A stretch of DNA of 64,000 bases from Phycisphaeraceae bacterium (GCA_020639235.1 JACKHC010000002.1:259458-323457); one strand, 5' to 3'; numbered from the stretch's first letter, positions 51,765 to 61,744 are shown. Numbers and translations: made by a program. Notes: a model not told the origin generated them from the sequence alone.

Positions 51765-52580
51765 TCACTCTGCTATCGGTGCGCGCCGCGCGAGCGACTC
51801 GATCTGCTCGACCGTCAGCGACTCCGGACGCGCACTCGCATCGATCCCATCCGGGAACCCGAACCCGCGCCCGAGAATTGCGCCGATCTGCTTCCGGCGC
51901 TTCGTGAACAGCACGCGGCACATCCGCGCCAGCGCCTCCGCGTCGCGCGTCAACGGCTCCGACCGGCGCACGAGCGACACCATCTCGCTCTCCACCTTGG
52001 GCCTCGGCCAGAAACACGCGCCGGGAAGCACCGCGATCCGCTCGATCTCCGCCAGCGCTTGCGCGATCACACCCAACTCGCCGTAATCCTTCGTGCCCGG
52101 CTTGGCGCGCAAACGCTCACCCACTTCCTTCTGGATCGTCACGAACATCCCGCGGCACTCGGGATGCTTCGTCAGAATCGTCACCATCAACGGGCTCGCG
52201 GCCCCATAAGGCAGGTTCGAAACAAGCGTGAACGCTCGTCCCCGCAGCGCCGCCACAACCTCCTCGTTCATCGCCGATTTCCCCGCCAGGCAATCCCCGC
52301 GCACCAGCGTGATGCGCTCACCGAGCGTCTTCGTAAGCAGGTCGCCCAACCCGGCGTCCAGCTCGCACGCGATCACCTCGCACCCGCGCGCCACCAACTC
52401 CTCCGTCATCGTCCCCGTGCCCGGCCCCACCTCCAGCACCACATCCCCCGCGCCCACACCGGAGGCATCCACGAGTTTCCGAATCAGGTTGTGATCGATC
52501 AGGAAGTTCTGCCCCAGCGCGTGCCGGGGCGACAGCCCATGCGACTCCAGCAGGAACCGAATCTCGTTCAGCGTCTGCAT
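51765..52580 (-). CDS. rsmA: 16S rRNA dimethyladenosine transferase (KsgA/RsmA)
   Basis: A 271-residue SAM-dependent methyltransferase that dimethylates two adjacent adenines in the 3' end of 16S rRNA. The ALGQNFLID start, SAM-binding VLEVGPGTGTMT, catalytic SNLPYG and the C-terminal FTKRRKQIG block identify it. It lies 3 bp downstream of the HAD gene on the same strand and converges with csrA. Confidence 0.95.
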   Translation of the reverse strand: MQTLNEIRFLLESHGLSPRHALGQNFLIDHNLIRKLVDASGVGAGDVVLEVGPGTGTMTEELVARGCEVIACELDAGLGDLLTKTLGERITLVRGDCLAGKSAMNEEVVAALRGRAFTLVSNLPYGAASPLMVTILTKHPECRGMFVTIQKEVGERLRAKPGTKDYGELGVIAQALAEIERIAVLPGACFWPRPKVESEMVSLVRRSEPLTRDAEALARMCRVLFTKRRKQIGAILGRGFGFPDGIDASARPESLTVEQIESLARRAPIAE

Positions 52581-52583
52581 CGC

Positions 52584-53519
52584 TCACCACTCGCCGCTGA
52601 GAATCCGCTCGATCGCCCGCGCCACGCCATCTTCCGCATTGCTCTCCGTGTGCCTCGCCGCAACCGCCTTCACCTCATCCACGGCGTTCCCCATCGCCAC
52701 GCCCAGCGCCGCCCCCTCGATCATCGCCACATCATTCACCTCGTCCCCGATCGCGGCGATCCGGTCGCGCGCGATCCCCATCTCGAGCGCCAGCCGATGA
52801 ATCGCCGTCCACTTGGAGACCTGCGGGTCGAACACCTCCAGGAGGTGCACCGCCTCGTCCTTGCCGCCGTGCGCCTCGTGCGAGTTGCCCGACACCGCCG
52901 CGAAATGCTGCATCATCGTGCGCTCACCGAACTCCGCTCGCACCGACTTGGCCAATGACCGCATGGTCTCCGTCACCGCCGCGAACCCCACCCGCACCGT
53001 GTGCTCCGGGTGCGGGTCGTGCTCGATGTGGTCGATGAACCGCACCTCTACATCCATCACCTGGAACCACCACTGCGTCGGCGCCTCGATCGGGCCCGAG
53101 TTCACCACCAGGTAATCGAACCCCGCAGCATCACGATCCTTGAGGATGATTGGCGCCCGCCCCGCCCGCGCGAAGTGGTCGCACAACCCGGCGACCAACT
53201 CCCGCCCCATCGCCCATCGATGAATCGTCCTCCCAGAGGCCGCATCGACCACCATCGCGCCACCCGCCGTGATCATCGGCGCGATCTCCCGCCCCGCCGC
53301 CGGCCTGTGCGCATCCACCGCCCGCACGGCGGACCCCGACTCCACGAATCCACGGCCCGTGCACAGCACCACCGTCATCCCGTCGTCCCGCGCGCGCCGC
53401 ACCGCCGCCACATTCGCTTCCGTCACCCGCCCATCCGGCGCGAACAGTGTTCCGTCGAGGTCCAGCGCTAGCAGATCGTATTTCCGGGCGCTCACAGACG
53501 GACGGTAGCACATCCACAC
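52584..53519 (-). CDS. HAD superfamily hydrolase (Cof type)
   Basis: A 311-residue phosphatase with the four HAD motifs: nucleophile region LALDLDGTLF, TGR (VVLCTGRG), a Lys upstream of the last motif (QVSKWTAIH) and GDEVNDVAMIEGA. The large C2 cap domain (about residues 90-215) marks the Cof/YbiV type, which dephosphorylates sugar phosphates and cofactors. Start could be 53519, 53513 or GTG 53495; none has a strong ribosome binding site. Confidence 0.88.
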   Translation of the reverse strand: MWMCYRPSVSARKYDLLALDLDGTLFAPDGRVTEANVAAVRRARDDGMTVVLCTGRGFVESGSAVRAVDAHRPAAGREIAPMITAGGAMVVDAASGRTIHRWAMGRELVAGLCDHFARAGRAPIILKDRDAAGFDYLVVNSGPIEAPTQWWFQVMDVEVRFIDHIEHDPHPEHTVRVGFAAVTETMRSLAKSVRAEFGERTMMQHFAAVSGNSHEAHGGKDEAVHLLEVFDPQVSKWTAIHRLALEMGIARDRIAAIGDEVNDVAMIEGAALGVAMGNAVDEVKAVAARHTESNAEDGVARAIERILSGEW

Positions 53520-53607
53520 GCCCGCTTTCCCGGCGACACGCGCCCGCCAAACCGCTAAGATTCCTTCCAGTGATCGTCACGCGCGCCAGGAAGGGAGTTC
53601 CGGTCGC

Positions 53608-54591
53608 ATGAGCCCACCCCCCGCAGGGCACGGCTTGGACGCGCACGATCTGGGGCCGCAACTGGCCCCCGCACTCATCGAAACATGCGAAGCGTCGGGC
53701 GCGGGCCCCATCGACGGCCTCCGCTGGTTCCGCACCGACTGGCAGCGGGGCGGCGCCGCGACGGCCTACGCCACATTCTCTCCGCCCGACGGCGAGCCGC
53801 GCGAGGTCGTCGTCAAGTTCCCCGTCGGGCCCATGGAGTACCGCTTCACTACCGGCCTCGCGCAGACCGATGCGCCCACGCCACGCGTCGTCCACCACGG
53901 CGTCGAACTGGGCGGTTGGGACTTCGCGTGGCTCGTCATGGAGCGCGTGCCCGGCGATCCCCTGGCCGCCCACCTCCACAAGGAGGTCTTCGAGGAACTC
54001 GCCGACGCCGCGGCACGCTTCTACCTCCGCGCCTCGCAGCGCTGGCCCATGGATGTCGTTCCCGTCCGCGAAGACTGGCCCCACCTGCTCGATCGCGCCC
54101 GCGAGAACGCGCGCATCAACCCCATCCCGCACGCGCAGGAATGGACCAACGCGATCAAGAACACACAGAAGGTCATCGACCGCATCGCCACCGAGTGGAA
54201 CGCGCGCACCGTCACCAACTGGTGCCACGGCGACCTCCACGCCGGCAACCTCATGCGCCGCGCCGAAGACTCCCCGTGGGGGCCCACCGAGTGCGTGCTG
54301 CTCGATCTCGCCGAGGTCCACCCCGGCCACTGGGTCGAGGACGCCGTCTACCTCGAACGCCTCTACTGGATGCGTCCCGATGCGCTCAAGGGCGTCAAGC
54401 CCGTCTCGCTCATCGCCCGCGCCCGCAAGAAGCACAACCTCGACACCTCCGACGATTACCAGCGCCTCGCCGACATCCGCCGCGTCCTGATGGCGTCCTG
54501 CGCGCCCGCCTTCCTGCAGAGCGAAGGCCACCCGCGCTACCTCGAAGCCGCGTTGGGGGTTCTGGAGAAGACGCTGCCGCGGGTGGCGTAG
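53608..54591 (+). CDS. APH family phosphotransferase (second of two in the window)
   Basis: A 327-residue kinase-like protein: N-lobe lysine in EVVVKFPVGP, catalytic loop WCHGDLHAGNLM and the metal site in LLDLAEV, where the usual D-x-D is D-L-A-E. The rest of the C-lobe is helical. It is only distantly related to the phosphotransferase at 14064. Substrate unknown. TAAGAT near 53553 may be the -10 box. A bidirectional terminator follows the gene. Confidence 0.82.
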   Translation: MSPPPAGHGLDAHDLGPQLAPALIETCEASGAGPIDGLRWFRTDWQRGGAATAYATFSPPDGEPREVVVKFPVGPMEYRFTTGLAQTDAPTPRVVHHGVELGGWDFAWLVMERVPGDPLAAHLHKEVFEELADAAARFYLRASQRWPMDVVPVREDWPHLLDRARENARINPIPHAQEWTNAIKNTQKVIDRIATEWNARTVTNWCHGDLHAGNLMRRAEDSPWGPTECVLLDLAEVHPGHWVEDAVYLERLYWMRPDALKGVKPVSLIARARKKHNLDTSDDYQRLADIRRVLMASCAPAFLQSEGHPRYLEAALGVLEKTLPRVA

Positions 54592-54600
54592 GCGCGCATG

Positions 54601-54633
54601 AAAAACCCGCGGGTTGTCCCCGCGGGTCTCTTT
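54601..54633. terminator. Bidirectional intrinsic terminator
   Basis: The arms ACCCGCGGG (54605-54613) and CCCGCGGGT (54619-54627) form a 9-bp stem with a 5-nt loop. It is preceded by five A and followed by CTCTTT. The A-run serves as a U-tract for the minus strand. It separates the convergent phosphotransferase and PEP-CTERM genes. Confidence 0.8.
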
Positions 54634-54684
54634 AGAGCACTTGATGGTCGGAGCGTCGTCGGACAGATCGTCGACGATCCGGTC

Positions 54685-55308
54685 TTAGCGCCGGCGACGA
54701 GCGGCGAGCATGCCGCCGAGGCCGAGCATCGCGGCCGCACCCGGGGCGGGGATGGCCTGCGCGAGCACGAAGTTATCCACGGTCGGCCAGATGAAACCGG
54801 ACACGGGCTGAACAGCGGCCACCGTGAGCGACACGAGCGAGCCGTCGGAGACGAAGCCGAGGAAGCTCGAGGTCGTCGCTCCGACGATGGTCTGGGAGAC
54901 CGAGCCGGAGGAGTCGACGGCGGTGATCATGATGTCACCCGCGGCGAAGGCACCGGCAATATTGCTGTCGAAGAAGTTGCCGCCGAAGGCCGATGCTCCG
55001 CCGGTGAAGTTGGAGAAGACGATGGAGTCGGTGGCGGTGTTGGTCGAGAGCCAGGGGTCGCCGACGGTGCCGGCGCCGAAGAACCCGTTGGCCGCCGACG
55101 CGGTGTAGCCGTAGGCGCCCGCGGAGCGGACGATCGGGCTGGCGGTGACGCCGGTGATCGAGAAGCCGGTGTAGGTGTCGGTGCCCTGCGCGCTGGTCGC
55201 GGCGTTGAACGACGCGAGCGAGGTGTGCACGGTAAAGCCGGCGTTGGCGGCGCCTGCGGCGCAAAGAACAGCCGTGGCCGCCACAGCGGCAACAAATGAA
55301 CCCTTCAT
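54685..55308 (-). CDS. PEP-CTERM-type secreted protein
   Basis: A 207-residue exported protein: signal peptide (residues 1-22, ending near AANAG), a beta-rich body of Ser, Thr, Gly and Phe, and a C-terminal sorting signal. The sorting signal comprises a Pro-Ala-Pro motif (IPAPGAAAM), a short hydrophobic stretch and a terminal Arg cluster. Such signals direct cleavage and anchoring by exosortase/archaeosortase-type enzymes; the exact PAPGA variant is common in Phycisphaerae. The body resembles other secreted PEP-CTERM proteins of unknown function. GGAGGGAGC precedes the ATG by about 8 nt. Confidence 0.88.
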   Translation of the reverse strand: MKGSFVAAVAATAVLCAAGAANAGFTVHTSLASFNAATSAQGTDTYTGFSITGVTASPIVRSAGAYGYTASAANGFFGAGTVGDPWLSTNTATDSIVFSNFTGGASAFGGNFFDSNIAGAFAAGDIMITAVDSSGSVSQTIVGATTSSFLGFVSDGSLVSLTVAAVQPVSGFIWPTVDNFVLAQAIPAPGAAAMLGLGGMLAARRRR

Positions 55309-55456
55309 GGATCTTGCTCCCTCCGCAGCACTTAGGCTGCAGAATCCCTTAGGTTGGTCATCCGAGTCGGCGCGAAGCGATGCCCGGAGACACTCCCCGG
55401 GGCGCACCCTTCGACCTCACAAACCCGCTCGGATTGCAGAAACCTGACGTGTTGCG

Positions 55457-55487
55457 AATAGATTGCAGCGGAACCCGACGAAGTCAA
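55457..55487 (-). promoter_or_regulatory. Possible promoter for the PEP-CTERM gene
   Basis: On the minus strand TTGACT (55482-55487) is followed 18-19 nt later by ATCTAT/TCTATT (55457-55463). This would give a leader of about 145 nt before the start at 55308. The leader contains a few short inverted repeats but no recognised riboswitch. This 275-bp gap holds no gene. Confidence 0.4.
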
Positions 55488-55583
55488 TCCGCGCCGAACG
55501 GAAATCTGCGCGCGGTCATTGAGTTTGGGGCAATGGGAAACCTGGCCAGAAGTTGAGTGCGAGTCAAGGTCGTGATAACCAGG

Positions 55584-57926
55584 TCAGAGCAGCGCGACGG
55601 GGTCGACATCGATCGCCGTGTGCGCATCGCTCTTGGCGAGACCCGCGACACGCAACTCCGTCAGCACCCGTTGAATCACACCCGCGCTCGACGCCGTGAT
55701 CTCGATCCCGAACCGGAAGTGCCCCGATACGCGGCTCAGCGGGCACGCCGCCGGCCCGCGCACACGCAACTGCGATGCAACCTCCGACGAACGAATCGCA
55801 CCCGCGATCATCTCCGCGTGTGACTCGGCCTTCCCCGAGTTCGTGTCACGGCACACGATCCGCGCCATCCGCGTCACCGGAGGCAACCCCGCGCGCCCCC
55901 GAATCTCCAACTCCCGCTCTGCAAACCCCGCAAAGTCGTGCCCCGACGCGAACACAATCGCCGGCTCCTTCGGGCACATCGTCTGAATCACCACACGCGC
56001 GCCCTTCCCAGATCGTTCGCTCCGCCCCGCCCGGCCCGCCACCTGCGCCACCAACTGGAAGGTCCGCTCCGCCGCGCGGAAGTCCGGCAGGTGAATCGCC
56101 GTGTCCGCGTTCACCACGCCGATCAACCGCACATCCGGAAAATCAAGCCCCTTGGCGATCATCTGCGTGCCGAGCATCACCCGCGCCGCGCCCGTGCGAA
56201 ACTTCTCCAGTGAGTCGAAGTAATCCGCCCCGCTGCGCATCGTGTCCGAGTCGAGCCGCAGAATTTGATCCTCGTGCAACTCGGGCAGTTTCCGCGCCAG
56301 TTCCTCCTCCAGACGCTGCGTGCCGAACCCGAGCGTCACGATCTTCTTCCCGCAGTCCGGGCACACCCTGGGCAACTTCGTCTCGCTCAGGCAGTGGTGG
56401 CAACGCACGAACCCGCCGGCCACACCGTCCTCCCGCAGCCGCTTGTGATACACGAGCGTCGCGTCGCACTGATGGCACATCACCTTGAACTCGCACGCCG
56501 CGCACGCCAGGTACGACGCGTACCCCCGCCGATTCAGCAGCAGCATCACCTGCCCGCCCCCCCCGACATCCCCCGCGGGAAAGAGCGTCTCACGAATCGC
56601 GCGCTCGAGCGTCGGCCCCAGCGCATGCAACAGGTGCCGGTCCTCCGTCCGATTCTTTCGCTCCTCCTCCAGATCCACAATCGTTACCCGCGGCAGCACG
56701 CCCCCACCCACCCGGTCCTTCAACTCGAGCAACCCGAACCGCCCCTCCTTCGCGTTCCGCCACGACTCCAATGATGGCGTCGCCGATCCGAGCACGACCG
56801 GGCAATCTTCCAGTTGCGCGCGCTTGAGCGCCACATCCCGCGCGTGGTACCTCGGCAGTTGATCCTGCTTGTACGAGGAGTCGTGCTCTTCATCCACCAC
56901 GATCAACCCGAGCGCCCGCGCCCCCCCGCTACCGAAGGGCGCGAACACCGCCGAGCGCGCGCCGATCACCACCGCCGCCTTCCCCTCCGCGATCCGTCGC
57001 CACTCCGCGTGACGCTGTGACGCCGTCAGCGCCGAGTGCAGCACCGCCACACCCTCACGCCCGAACCGCGACAGGAACCGCCCGGCTGTCTGCGGCGTCA
57101 GCGAAATCTCCGGCACCAGGACAATCGCCCCGAGCCCCCGCGCCAGCACGCGCTCGAGCACCCCCAGGTACACCTCGGTCTTGCCCGAGCCCGTCACGCC
57201 GTAAAGAAGATGAGGGCTGAATGTCCCGATCGTCCCCGCCACCGCCTCGATCGCCGACCGCTGCGCCTTGGTCAGTTCCGGCGCGACCGACTGCGCTCGC
57301 GGCATCGCCTCGTGGAAACGCGTCCGCACGCCCTCGATCTCTACCTCCTCCAGAAACCCCGCTCGCACCAGTTTGTTGATCGGCCCAAGATTGGCCGCAC
57401 CGACCCGCAGCGCCAGCGTCTTGGGCTCCAGCGGGAAATCGCTCCGGGGAATCCCACGGATCGCCTCCCACGCCGACGCCACGCTCGCCGTCAGTTTCCC
57501 GTCCGGCTCACGCCCCGTCGGAGTCAGGTACTTCCTGACGACCCGCCCTGTCTTCCGCTTCACCGCCGCCGGCACCATCGTCGCCAGCACCATCCCGATC
57601 GGGCACGCGTAGTACGCGCTCATCCAGCGGGCCAGCGCGATCACCGACTCCCCCAGCGCCCCCCCGTGACGCGCCGTAATTGGCTTGATCTTCGAGGGCT
57701 CCATGGCCGGATCGGTCACGATCTCGACCACCACCCCCTCCGCCGGCTTGTTCCCACGCCCCAGCGGCGCCGTCACGCGCTCCCCGACCCGCAGCCCCTC
57801 CATCGCCGCAGGTACGGCGTATGTCAGGCCATCCGGCGCATCGATCCCCCGCTCAAGCACGACGCGTGCGAACACCTCGTATCGAGGGGCATCTGAACCG
57901 AATAGCGGGCGGGTCTGCTCCACCAT
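55584..57926 (-). CDS. priA: Primosomal protein N' (replication restart helicase PriA)
   Basis: A 780-residue DEAH-type helicase that reloads the replisome at stalled forks. It shows the N-terminal 3'-DNA-binding domain, Walker A GVTGSGKTEVY, Walker B VVDEEHD with the aromatic-rich SSYKQDQ loop, and the GSATPSLES motif. The zinc region has eight Cys (CAAC, CHQC, CHHC, CPDC). Helicase motifs GTQMIAKGLDFP and QVAGRAGRSER follow. Start ATG 57926. It is divergent from the secretin gene with 261 bp between. Confidence 0.95.
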   Translation of the reverse strand: MVEQTRPLFGSDAPRYEVFARVVLERGIDAPDGLTYAVPAAMEGLRVGERVTAPLGRGNKPAEGVVVEIVTDPAMEPSKIKPITARHGGALGESVIALARWMSAYYACPIGMVLATMVPAAVKRKTGRVVRKYLTPTGREPDGKLTASVASAWEAIRGIPRSDFPLEPKTLALRVGAANLGPINKLVRAGFLEEVEIEGVRTRFHEAMPRAQSVAPELTKAQRSAIEAVAGTIGTFSPHLLYGVTGSGKTEVYLGVLERVLARGLGAIVLVPEISLTPQTAGRFLSRFGREGVAVLHSALTASQRHAEWRRIAEGKAAVVIGARSAVFAPFGSGGARALGLIVVDEEHDSSYKQDQLPRYHARDVALKRAQLEDCPVVLGSATPSLESWRNAKEGRFGLLELKDRVGGGVLPRVTIVDLEEERKNRTEDRHLLHALGPTLERAIRETLFPAGDVGGGGQVMLLLNRRGYASYLACAACEFKVMCHQCDATLVYHKRLREDGVAGGFVRCHHCLSETKLPRVCPDCGKKIVTLGFGTQRLEEELARKLPELHEDQILRLDSDTMRSGADYFDSLEKFRTGAARVMLGTQMIAKGLDFPDVRLIGVVNADTAIHLPDFRAAERTFQLVAQVAGRAGRSERSGKGARVVIQTMCPKEPAIVFASGHDFAGFAERELEIRGRAGLPPVTRMARIVCRDTNSGKAESHAEMIAGAIRSSEVASQLRVRGPAACPLSRVSGHFRFGIEITASSAGVIQRVLTELRVAGLAKSDAHTAIDVDPVALL

Positions 57927-57966
57927 CCCAGCGTACCCGCGCCGCGGATTCGCACCAGACGCATGA

Positions 57967-57999
57967 TTTGCGGCACCGAGGCGCGGTTTTGCGGAACCG
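57967..57999. promoter_or_regulatory. Tandem direct repeat TTTGCGGmACCG at 21-bp spacing
   Basis: TTTGCGGCACCG (57967-57978) and TTTGCGGAACCG (57988-57999) match at 11 of 12 positions and are two helical turns apart, in the priA/secretin divergent gap. The same TTTGCGG core appears at 766-772 and 839-845 before serA. A regulator binding site is plausible but unproven. Confidence 0.35.
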
Positions 58000-58187
58000 C
58001 CGACCGGTTGCGTCGCCCAAACACGGCCGGTATGTTCCGCCGGCGCTCCGATCCAAGACCCGGCCCCGCCGGGCCTTGTGTCGTCGCGTGCCACGGCGTG
58101 CGTGCCACGGAATGGGGTGTTTTCGTTCCCCGCGCCCGCCATCTTGTGAAGGCCACCCAGGACTCCTACCGGACGGAGATCATTCAG

Positions 58188-61100
58188 ATGCGAACGAGTT
58201 TCCCTCGATTGGCTCGCTTGGCGCCCATGGCGCTCCTTTTGTCTGTCGGTCTGGCGACGCCCGTCTCCGCCGACACCGTGGCCGATCAACTCCGTCAGGC
58301 GCAGTCGCTCATGGAGCGCGGCGAGACCTACGCCGCCAACCGACTCGCGCGCGATCTCGCCGCGACCGACATGTCCGCCGCCGAGCGCACCGCGCTGATG
58401 GACCTCCGCGCCAAGACCGACCGCGCGCTCAGCGAGATGAGTGATGTCGATCGCTCGCTCCACACCGCGACCTACCTCCTGCACGACGCCGACATCGTGG
58501 GCGTCGAGCAGGAAGCCGAGTCCGTCCGCAAGTCCGATCGCGCCCGCCCGGAGGACCGCCTCCGCGCATCGAACCTGCTCGATGAGGCCGCACGACTCCG
58601 CGCCGAACTCACGCCCCTCGTCCCCACGGCCCTCGACGCCGCGACCGCGGACCTCAAGGCCGGCGACTTCTCCGGCGCCAAGGCCACGATCCTCGGCGTG
58701 CAGCGTCTCGGCGCCCGCCTGACTCAGCCGCAGCGCATCGCGCTCAACGACATCCGCGACGCCATCCTCAAGGAAGAGCGTCGATCCGGCCAGTCCTTCA
58801 TCGTCGCCTCCGAGTCGCCCCTGCTCACCTTTAAGTCCGGCGCCGCGGGCGGCCTCCGCTCCATCGATATCACCGTCGCCGAGGAAGACCCCGACGACTG
58901 GAGCACCATCCCCGCCGACGGCTCATCGGCGCCGGCCTCCGAGCCCGCACCGGAGCCCGCCCCCGCGACGCAGGCCTTCGACAACATGGTCAAGTCCAAC
59001 GCGGCCCAGATGCTCGATGACGCCAACCGCGCCTACGCCGAGGGACGCTTCGAGCGCGCCCGCGACCTTTACATCTCGCTCCAGACCCAGTTCGCGCGCA
59101 ACCTCACCGCCGAGCAGTCCCAGACCGTCGACCGCCGACTCGTCGAGATCTCCCAGCGCCTCGGCCAGCCCGGCGGCAACCTGCTGGGCGATGAGTCCGA
59201 GGCCATCCGCATCGGACGCGAGCGCACCACCGCGCAGTACAACAACTTCATGACCCGCGCCCGCGACCTCCTGACCGCCGGTCAGTTCGATGAGGCCGCC
59301 AGCGCCGCCACCGGCGCCGAGGTCACCATCCTCAACGGGCTCAACGACGGCTACTTCTCGCAGGAAGAGGCCGAGCGCCTCAAGGGCGACGCCGGCGCGC
59401 TCCTTCGCCAGATCAACGCCGCGGAAGAAGAGTATCGCATTAACGAAATAAACCGCCGGGCCGCGCAGACCGAGGCCGATGCGGTCACCCGCCAGCTCCA
59501 GCTCGAGGAAGAGAAGAACCAGAAGATCGAGGCCGGCATCCGGCGCATGCAGGACCTCCAGATGGAACAGCAGTACGAGGCCGCCCTCGACATCTGCGAT
59601 GAACTCCTCTTCATCGATCCCAACAACCCCACCGCGCTCATGATGAAGCCGGTCTATCAGGACATCATGTTCTACCGCGAATGGGAGCGCATCCAGCGCG
59701 CCCAGACGATGTCCTACACCGCGGAGAGTCTCGAGATCGAGAACTCCCTCATCGTGCCCAAGAGTGTCATGGACTACCCCGCCGACTGGCCCGAGCTCAC
59801 ATGGCTCCGCACCGGTGCCGTCGGGTATGCTGCCAGCGCCGCCGACCGGCGCACGCGCTCGAGTCTCGCCGGCGCCGTCATCCAGGACCAGATGCCGCGC
59901 ACCACGCTCGAGCAGGCGATCTCCGTCGTCGCGAGCGTCGCGAATGTCAACTACGACGTCGATTGGCCCTCGCTCGCCGACATCGGCGTCTCCCGCGACG
60001 ACCCGATCGAGATGCACATCAAGGGCGTCACCGCCGAGGTCATGCTCGACCGCATCATGGACAAGGTCTCGCGCGATCGCTTCGATCCCGCGGGCTACAC
60101 CATCAAGGACGGCGTCCTCCTGATCGGCTCCGAACAGTCGCTCGACCGCCATGTCGTCCCCGCGGTCTACAACATCCGCGACCTCCTCTTCGACACGCCC
60201 GACTTCGACACCGTCCCCGATGTCGACCTCAACTCCGTCATCGCCCGCGCCAATCAGAAGCGCCCCGAGCCCTCGCTTTGGACGCTCGATCAGCCCGAGC
60301 GGCGCGAAGGCCTCGAGTACGACCGCGACGGCATGGTCGATAAACTCATCGACACCATCCAGGCCACCGTCGCGCCCGACTCATGGCGCGATCACGGCGG
60401 CTCCACCGGGACCATCAACGAACTCAACGGCTCGCTCGTCATCCGCACGACGCCCGAGAATCACGCCGCCATCAACGGCCTGCTCTCCGAACTCCGCGAG
60501 GTCCGCAACATCCAGATCTCTGTCGACGCCCGATTCCTCACCGTCTCGCAGGACTTCTTCGAGCAGATCGGCTTCGACCTCGACGTCTACTTCAACGCAC
60601 GCAACAACCAGTTCCAGGCCGTTCAGAACCAGCTCGATCTGCTCCACGGCGGCTCGTTCGCCAACGGCGGCCTGGGCGTGTACCCGTCCGACATCGTCGG
60701 CACGCGGACCGGCGCGGTGCAGCAGTACTACATCGACCCCGCCACCGGCAACCCCGTCTTCGCGACCAACAACTTCGCCGTCCCCGCGCCAGAGCCCCTC
60801 TCGATCATCCCCGTCCAGCAGAACTCCGACGCCATCACGGATCAGCTGATCTCCGCGGCCTCGGACTTCGCCTCGGGCATCACGTCCGGCAACCCCGCGC
60901 TCTCCGCGGCCCTCACCTTCATGGACGACATCCAGGTCGACCTGCTCATCGAGGCCACGCAGGCCGACCAGCGCACCGTCAACCTCACCGCGCCCCGCCT
61001 GACCTTCACCAACGGCCACAGCGCCAACGTGTTCGTCACCAGCCAGCGCCCCTTCGTCTCCGACCTCACCCCGGTCGTCGGCACCTCGTCGGTCGCCTTC

Positions 61101-61589
61101 GACCCCACCATCAACACCGTCAACTCCGGCTTCACGCTCCTCGTCCGGGGCGTCGTCTCCTCGGACCGCCGCTATGTCACCATGGCGACCATCGCCTCGC
61201 TGGCCATCCTCGAGGGCTTCGGGTCGGACATCGAAGTCTCCGCGACCGCCGGCGGCAACGGGAACAACGGCGGCGCGGGCGTGCCCATCACCGCCGCCAT
61301 CCAGACCCCGCTGCTCCAGGTCTCCCGAGTCCAGACCGCTGTCACGGTCCCCGACAAGGGCACCATCCTGCTCGGCGGTCAGCGTGTCTCCTCGGAGACC
61401 GAGGTCGAAACCGGCGTCCCCATCCTGTCCAAGATGCCCATCATCAACCGCTTCTTCTCCAACCGTGCCGAGGTCAAGGAAGAGCAGACCCTGCTCATCC
61501 TCCTCAAGCCCACGATCATCATCCAGAGCGAGGAAGAGAACAAAGCATTCCCCGGTCTGACTGACTCCTTCTCCTCCTTCGGCGGCTGA
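58188..61589 (+). CDS. Orphan secretin (GspD/PilQ-like) with long helical N-terminal half
   Basis: A 1133-residue exported protein, much longer than typical GspD (about 650). Signal peptide residues 1-29 (LLLSVGLATPVSADT). Residues 30-560 are helical and TPR/coiled-coil-like (ANRLARDLAAT, FERARDLYISLQTQF, RQLQLEEEKNQKIEAGIRR). Two N-domain-like modules precede the secretin core (from about 780). The core has the family end: VTVPDKGTILLGGQ, VPILSKMPIINRFF and EQTLLILLKPTIII. Secretins form multimeric outer-membrane gates. No other secretion or pilus gene is near. GGAG lies 9 nt before the ATG. Confidence 0.88.
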   Translation: MRTSFPRLARLAPMALLLSVGLATPVSADTVADQLRQAQSLMERGETYAANRLARDLAATDMSAAERTALMDLRAKTDRALSEMSDVDRSLHTATYLLHDADIVGVEQEAESVRKSDRARPEDRLRASNLLDEAARLRAELTPLVPTALDAATADLKAGDFSGAKATILGVQRLGARLTQPQRIALNDIRDAILKEERRSGQSFIVASESPLLTFKSGAAGGLRSIDITVAEEDPDDWSTIPADGSSAPASEPAPEPAPATQAFDNMVKSNAAQMLDDANRAYAEGRFERARDLYISLQTQFARNLTAEQSQTVDRRLVEISQRLGQPGGNLLGDESEAIRIGRERTTAQYNNFMTRARDLLTAGQFDEAASAATGAEVTILNGLNDGYFSQEEAERLKGDAGALLRQINAAEEEYRINEINRRAAQTEADAVTRQLQLEEEKNQKIEAGIRRMQDLQMEQQYEAALDICDELLFIDPNNPTALMMKPVYQDIMFYREWERIQRAQTMSYTAESLEIENSLIVPKSVMDYPADWPELTWLRTGAVGYAASAADRRTRSSLAGAVIQDQMPRTTLEQAISVVASVANVNYDVDWPSLADIGVSRDDPIEMHIKGVTAEVMLDRIMDKVSRDRFDPAGYTIKDGVLLIGSEQSLDRHVVPAVYNIRDLLFDTPDFDTVPDVDLNSVIARANQKRPEPSLWTLDQPERREGLEYDRDGMVDKLIDTIQATVAPDSWRDHGGSTGTINELNGSLVIRTTPENHAAINGLLSELREVRNIQISVDARFLTVSQDFFEQIGFDLDVYFNARNNQFQAVQNQLDLLHGGSFANGGLGVYPSDIVGTRTGAVQQYYIDPATGNPVFATNNFAVPAPEPLSIIPVQQNSDAITDQLISAASDFASGITSGNPALSAALTFMDDIQVDLLIEATQADQRTVNLTAPRLTFTNGHSANVFVTSQRPFVSDLTPVVGTSSVAFDPTINTVNSGFTLLVRGVVSSDRRYVTMATIASLAILEGFGSDIEVSATAGGNGNNGGAGVPITAAIQTPLLQVSRVQTAVTVPDKGTILLGGQRVSSETEVETGVPILSKMPIINRFFSNRAEVKEEQTLLILLKPTIIIQSEEENKAFPGLTDSFSSFGG

Positions 61590-61619
61590 TCCGACCCCCC
61601 CAATCTCCGTACAACCCTC

Positions 61620-61650
61620 GCGGGCGTCCCATCCGGACGCCCGCTTTCTT
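61620..61650 (+). terminator. Intrinsic terminator after the secretin gene
   Basis: A perfect 10-bp stem (61620-61629 with 61635-61644), 5-nt loop, followed by TTTCTTTG. It is 30 bp after the secretin stop codon and separates it from the STAS gene. Confidence 0.85.
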
Positions 61651-61744
61651 TGACCCCACGCCAACACGCACGCCGCGCTTGACATCCATCCACGGCGCGG
61701 GTGTAGTTGGCGTTGAGAGGCGAGCCACAGGAGGGCACCACCCA

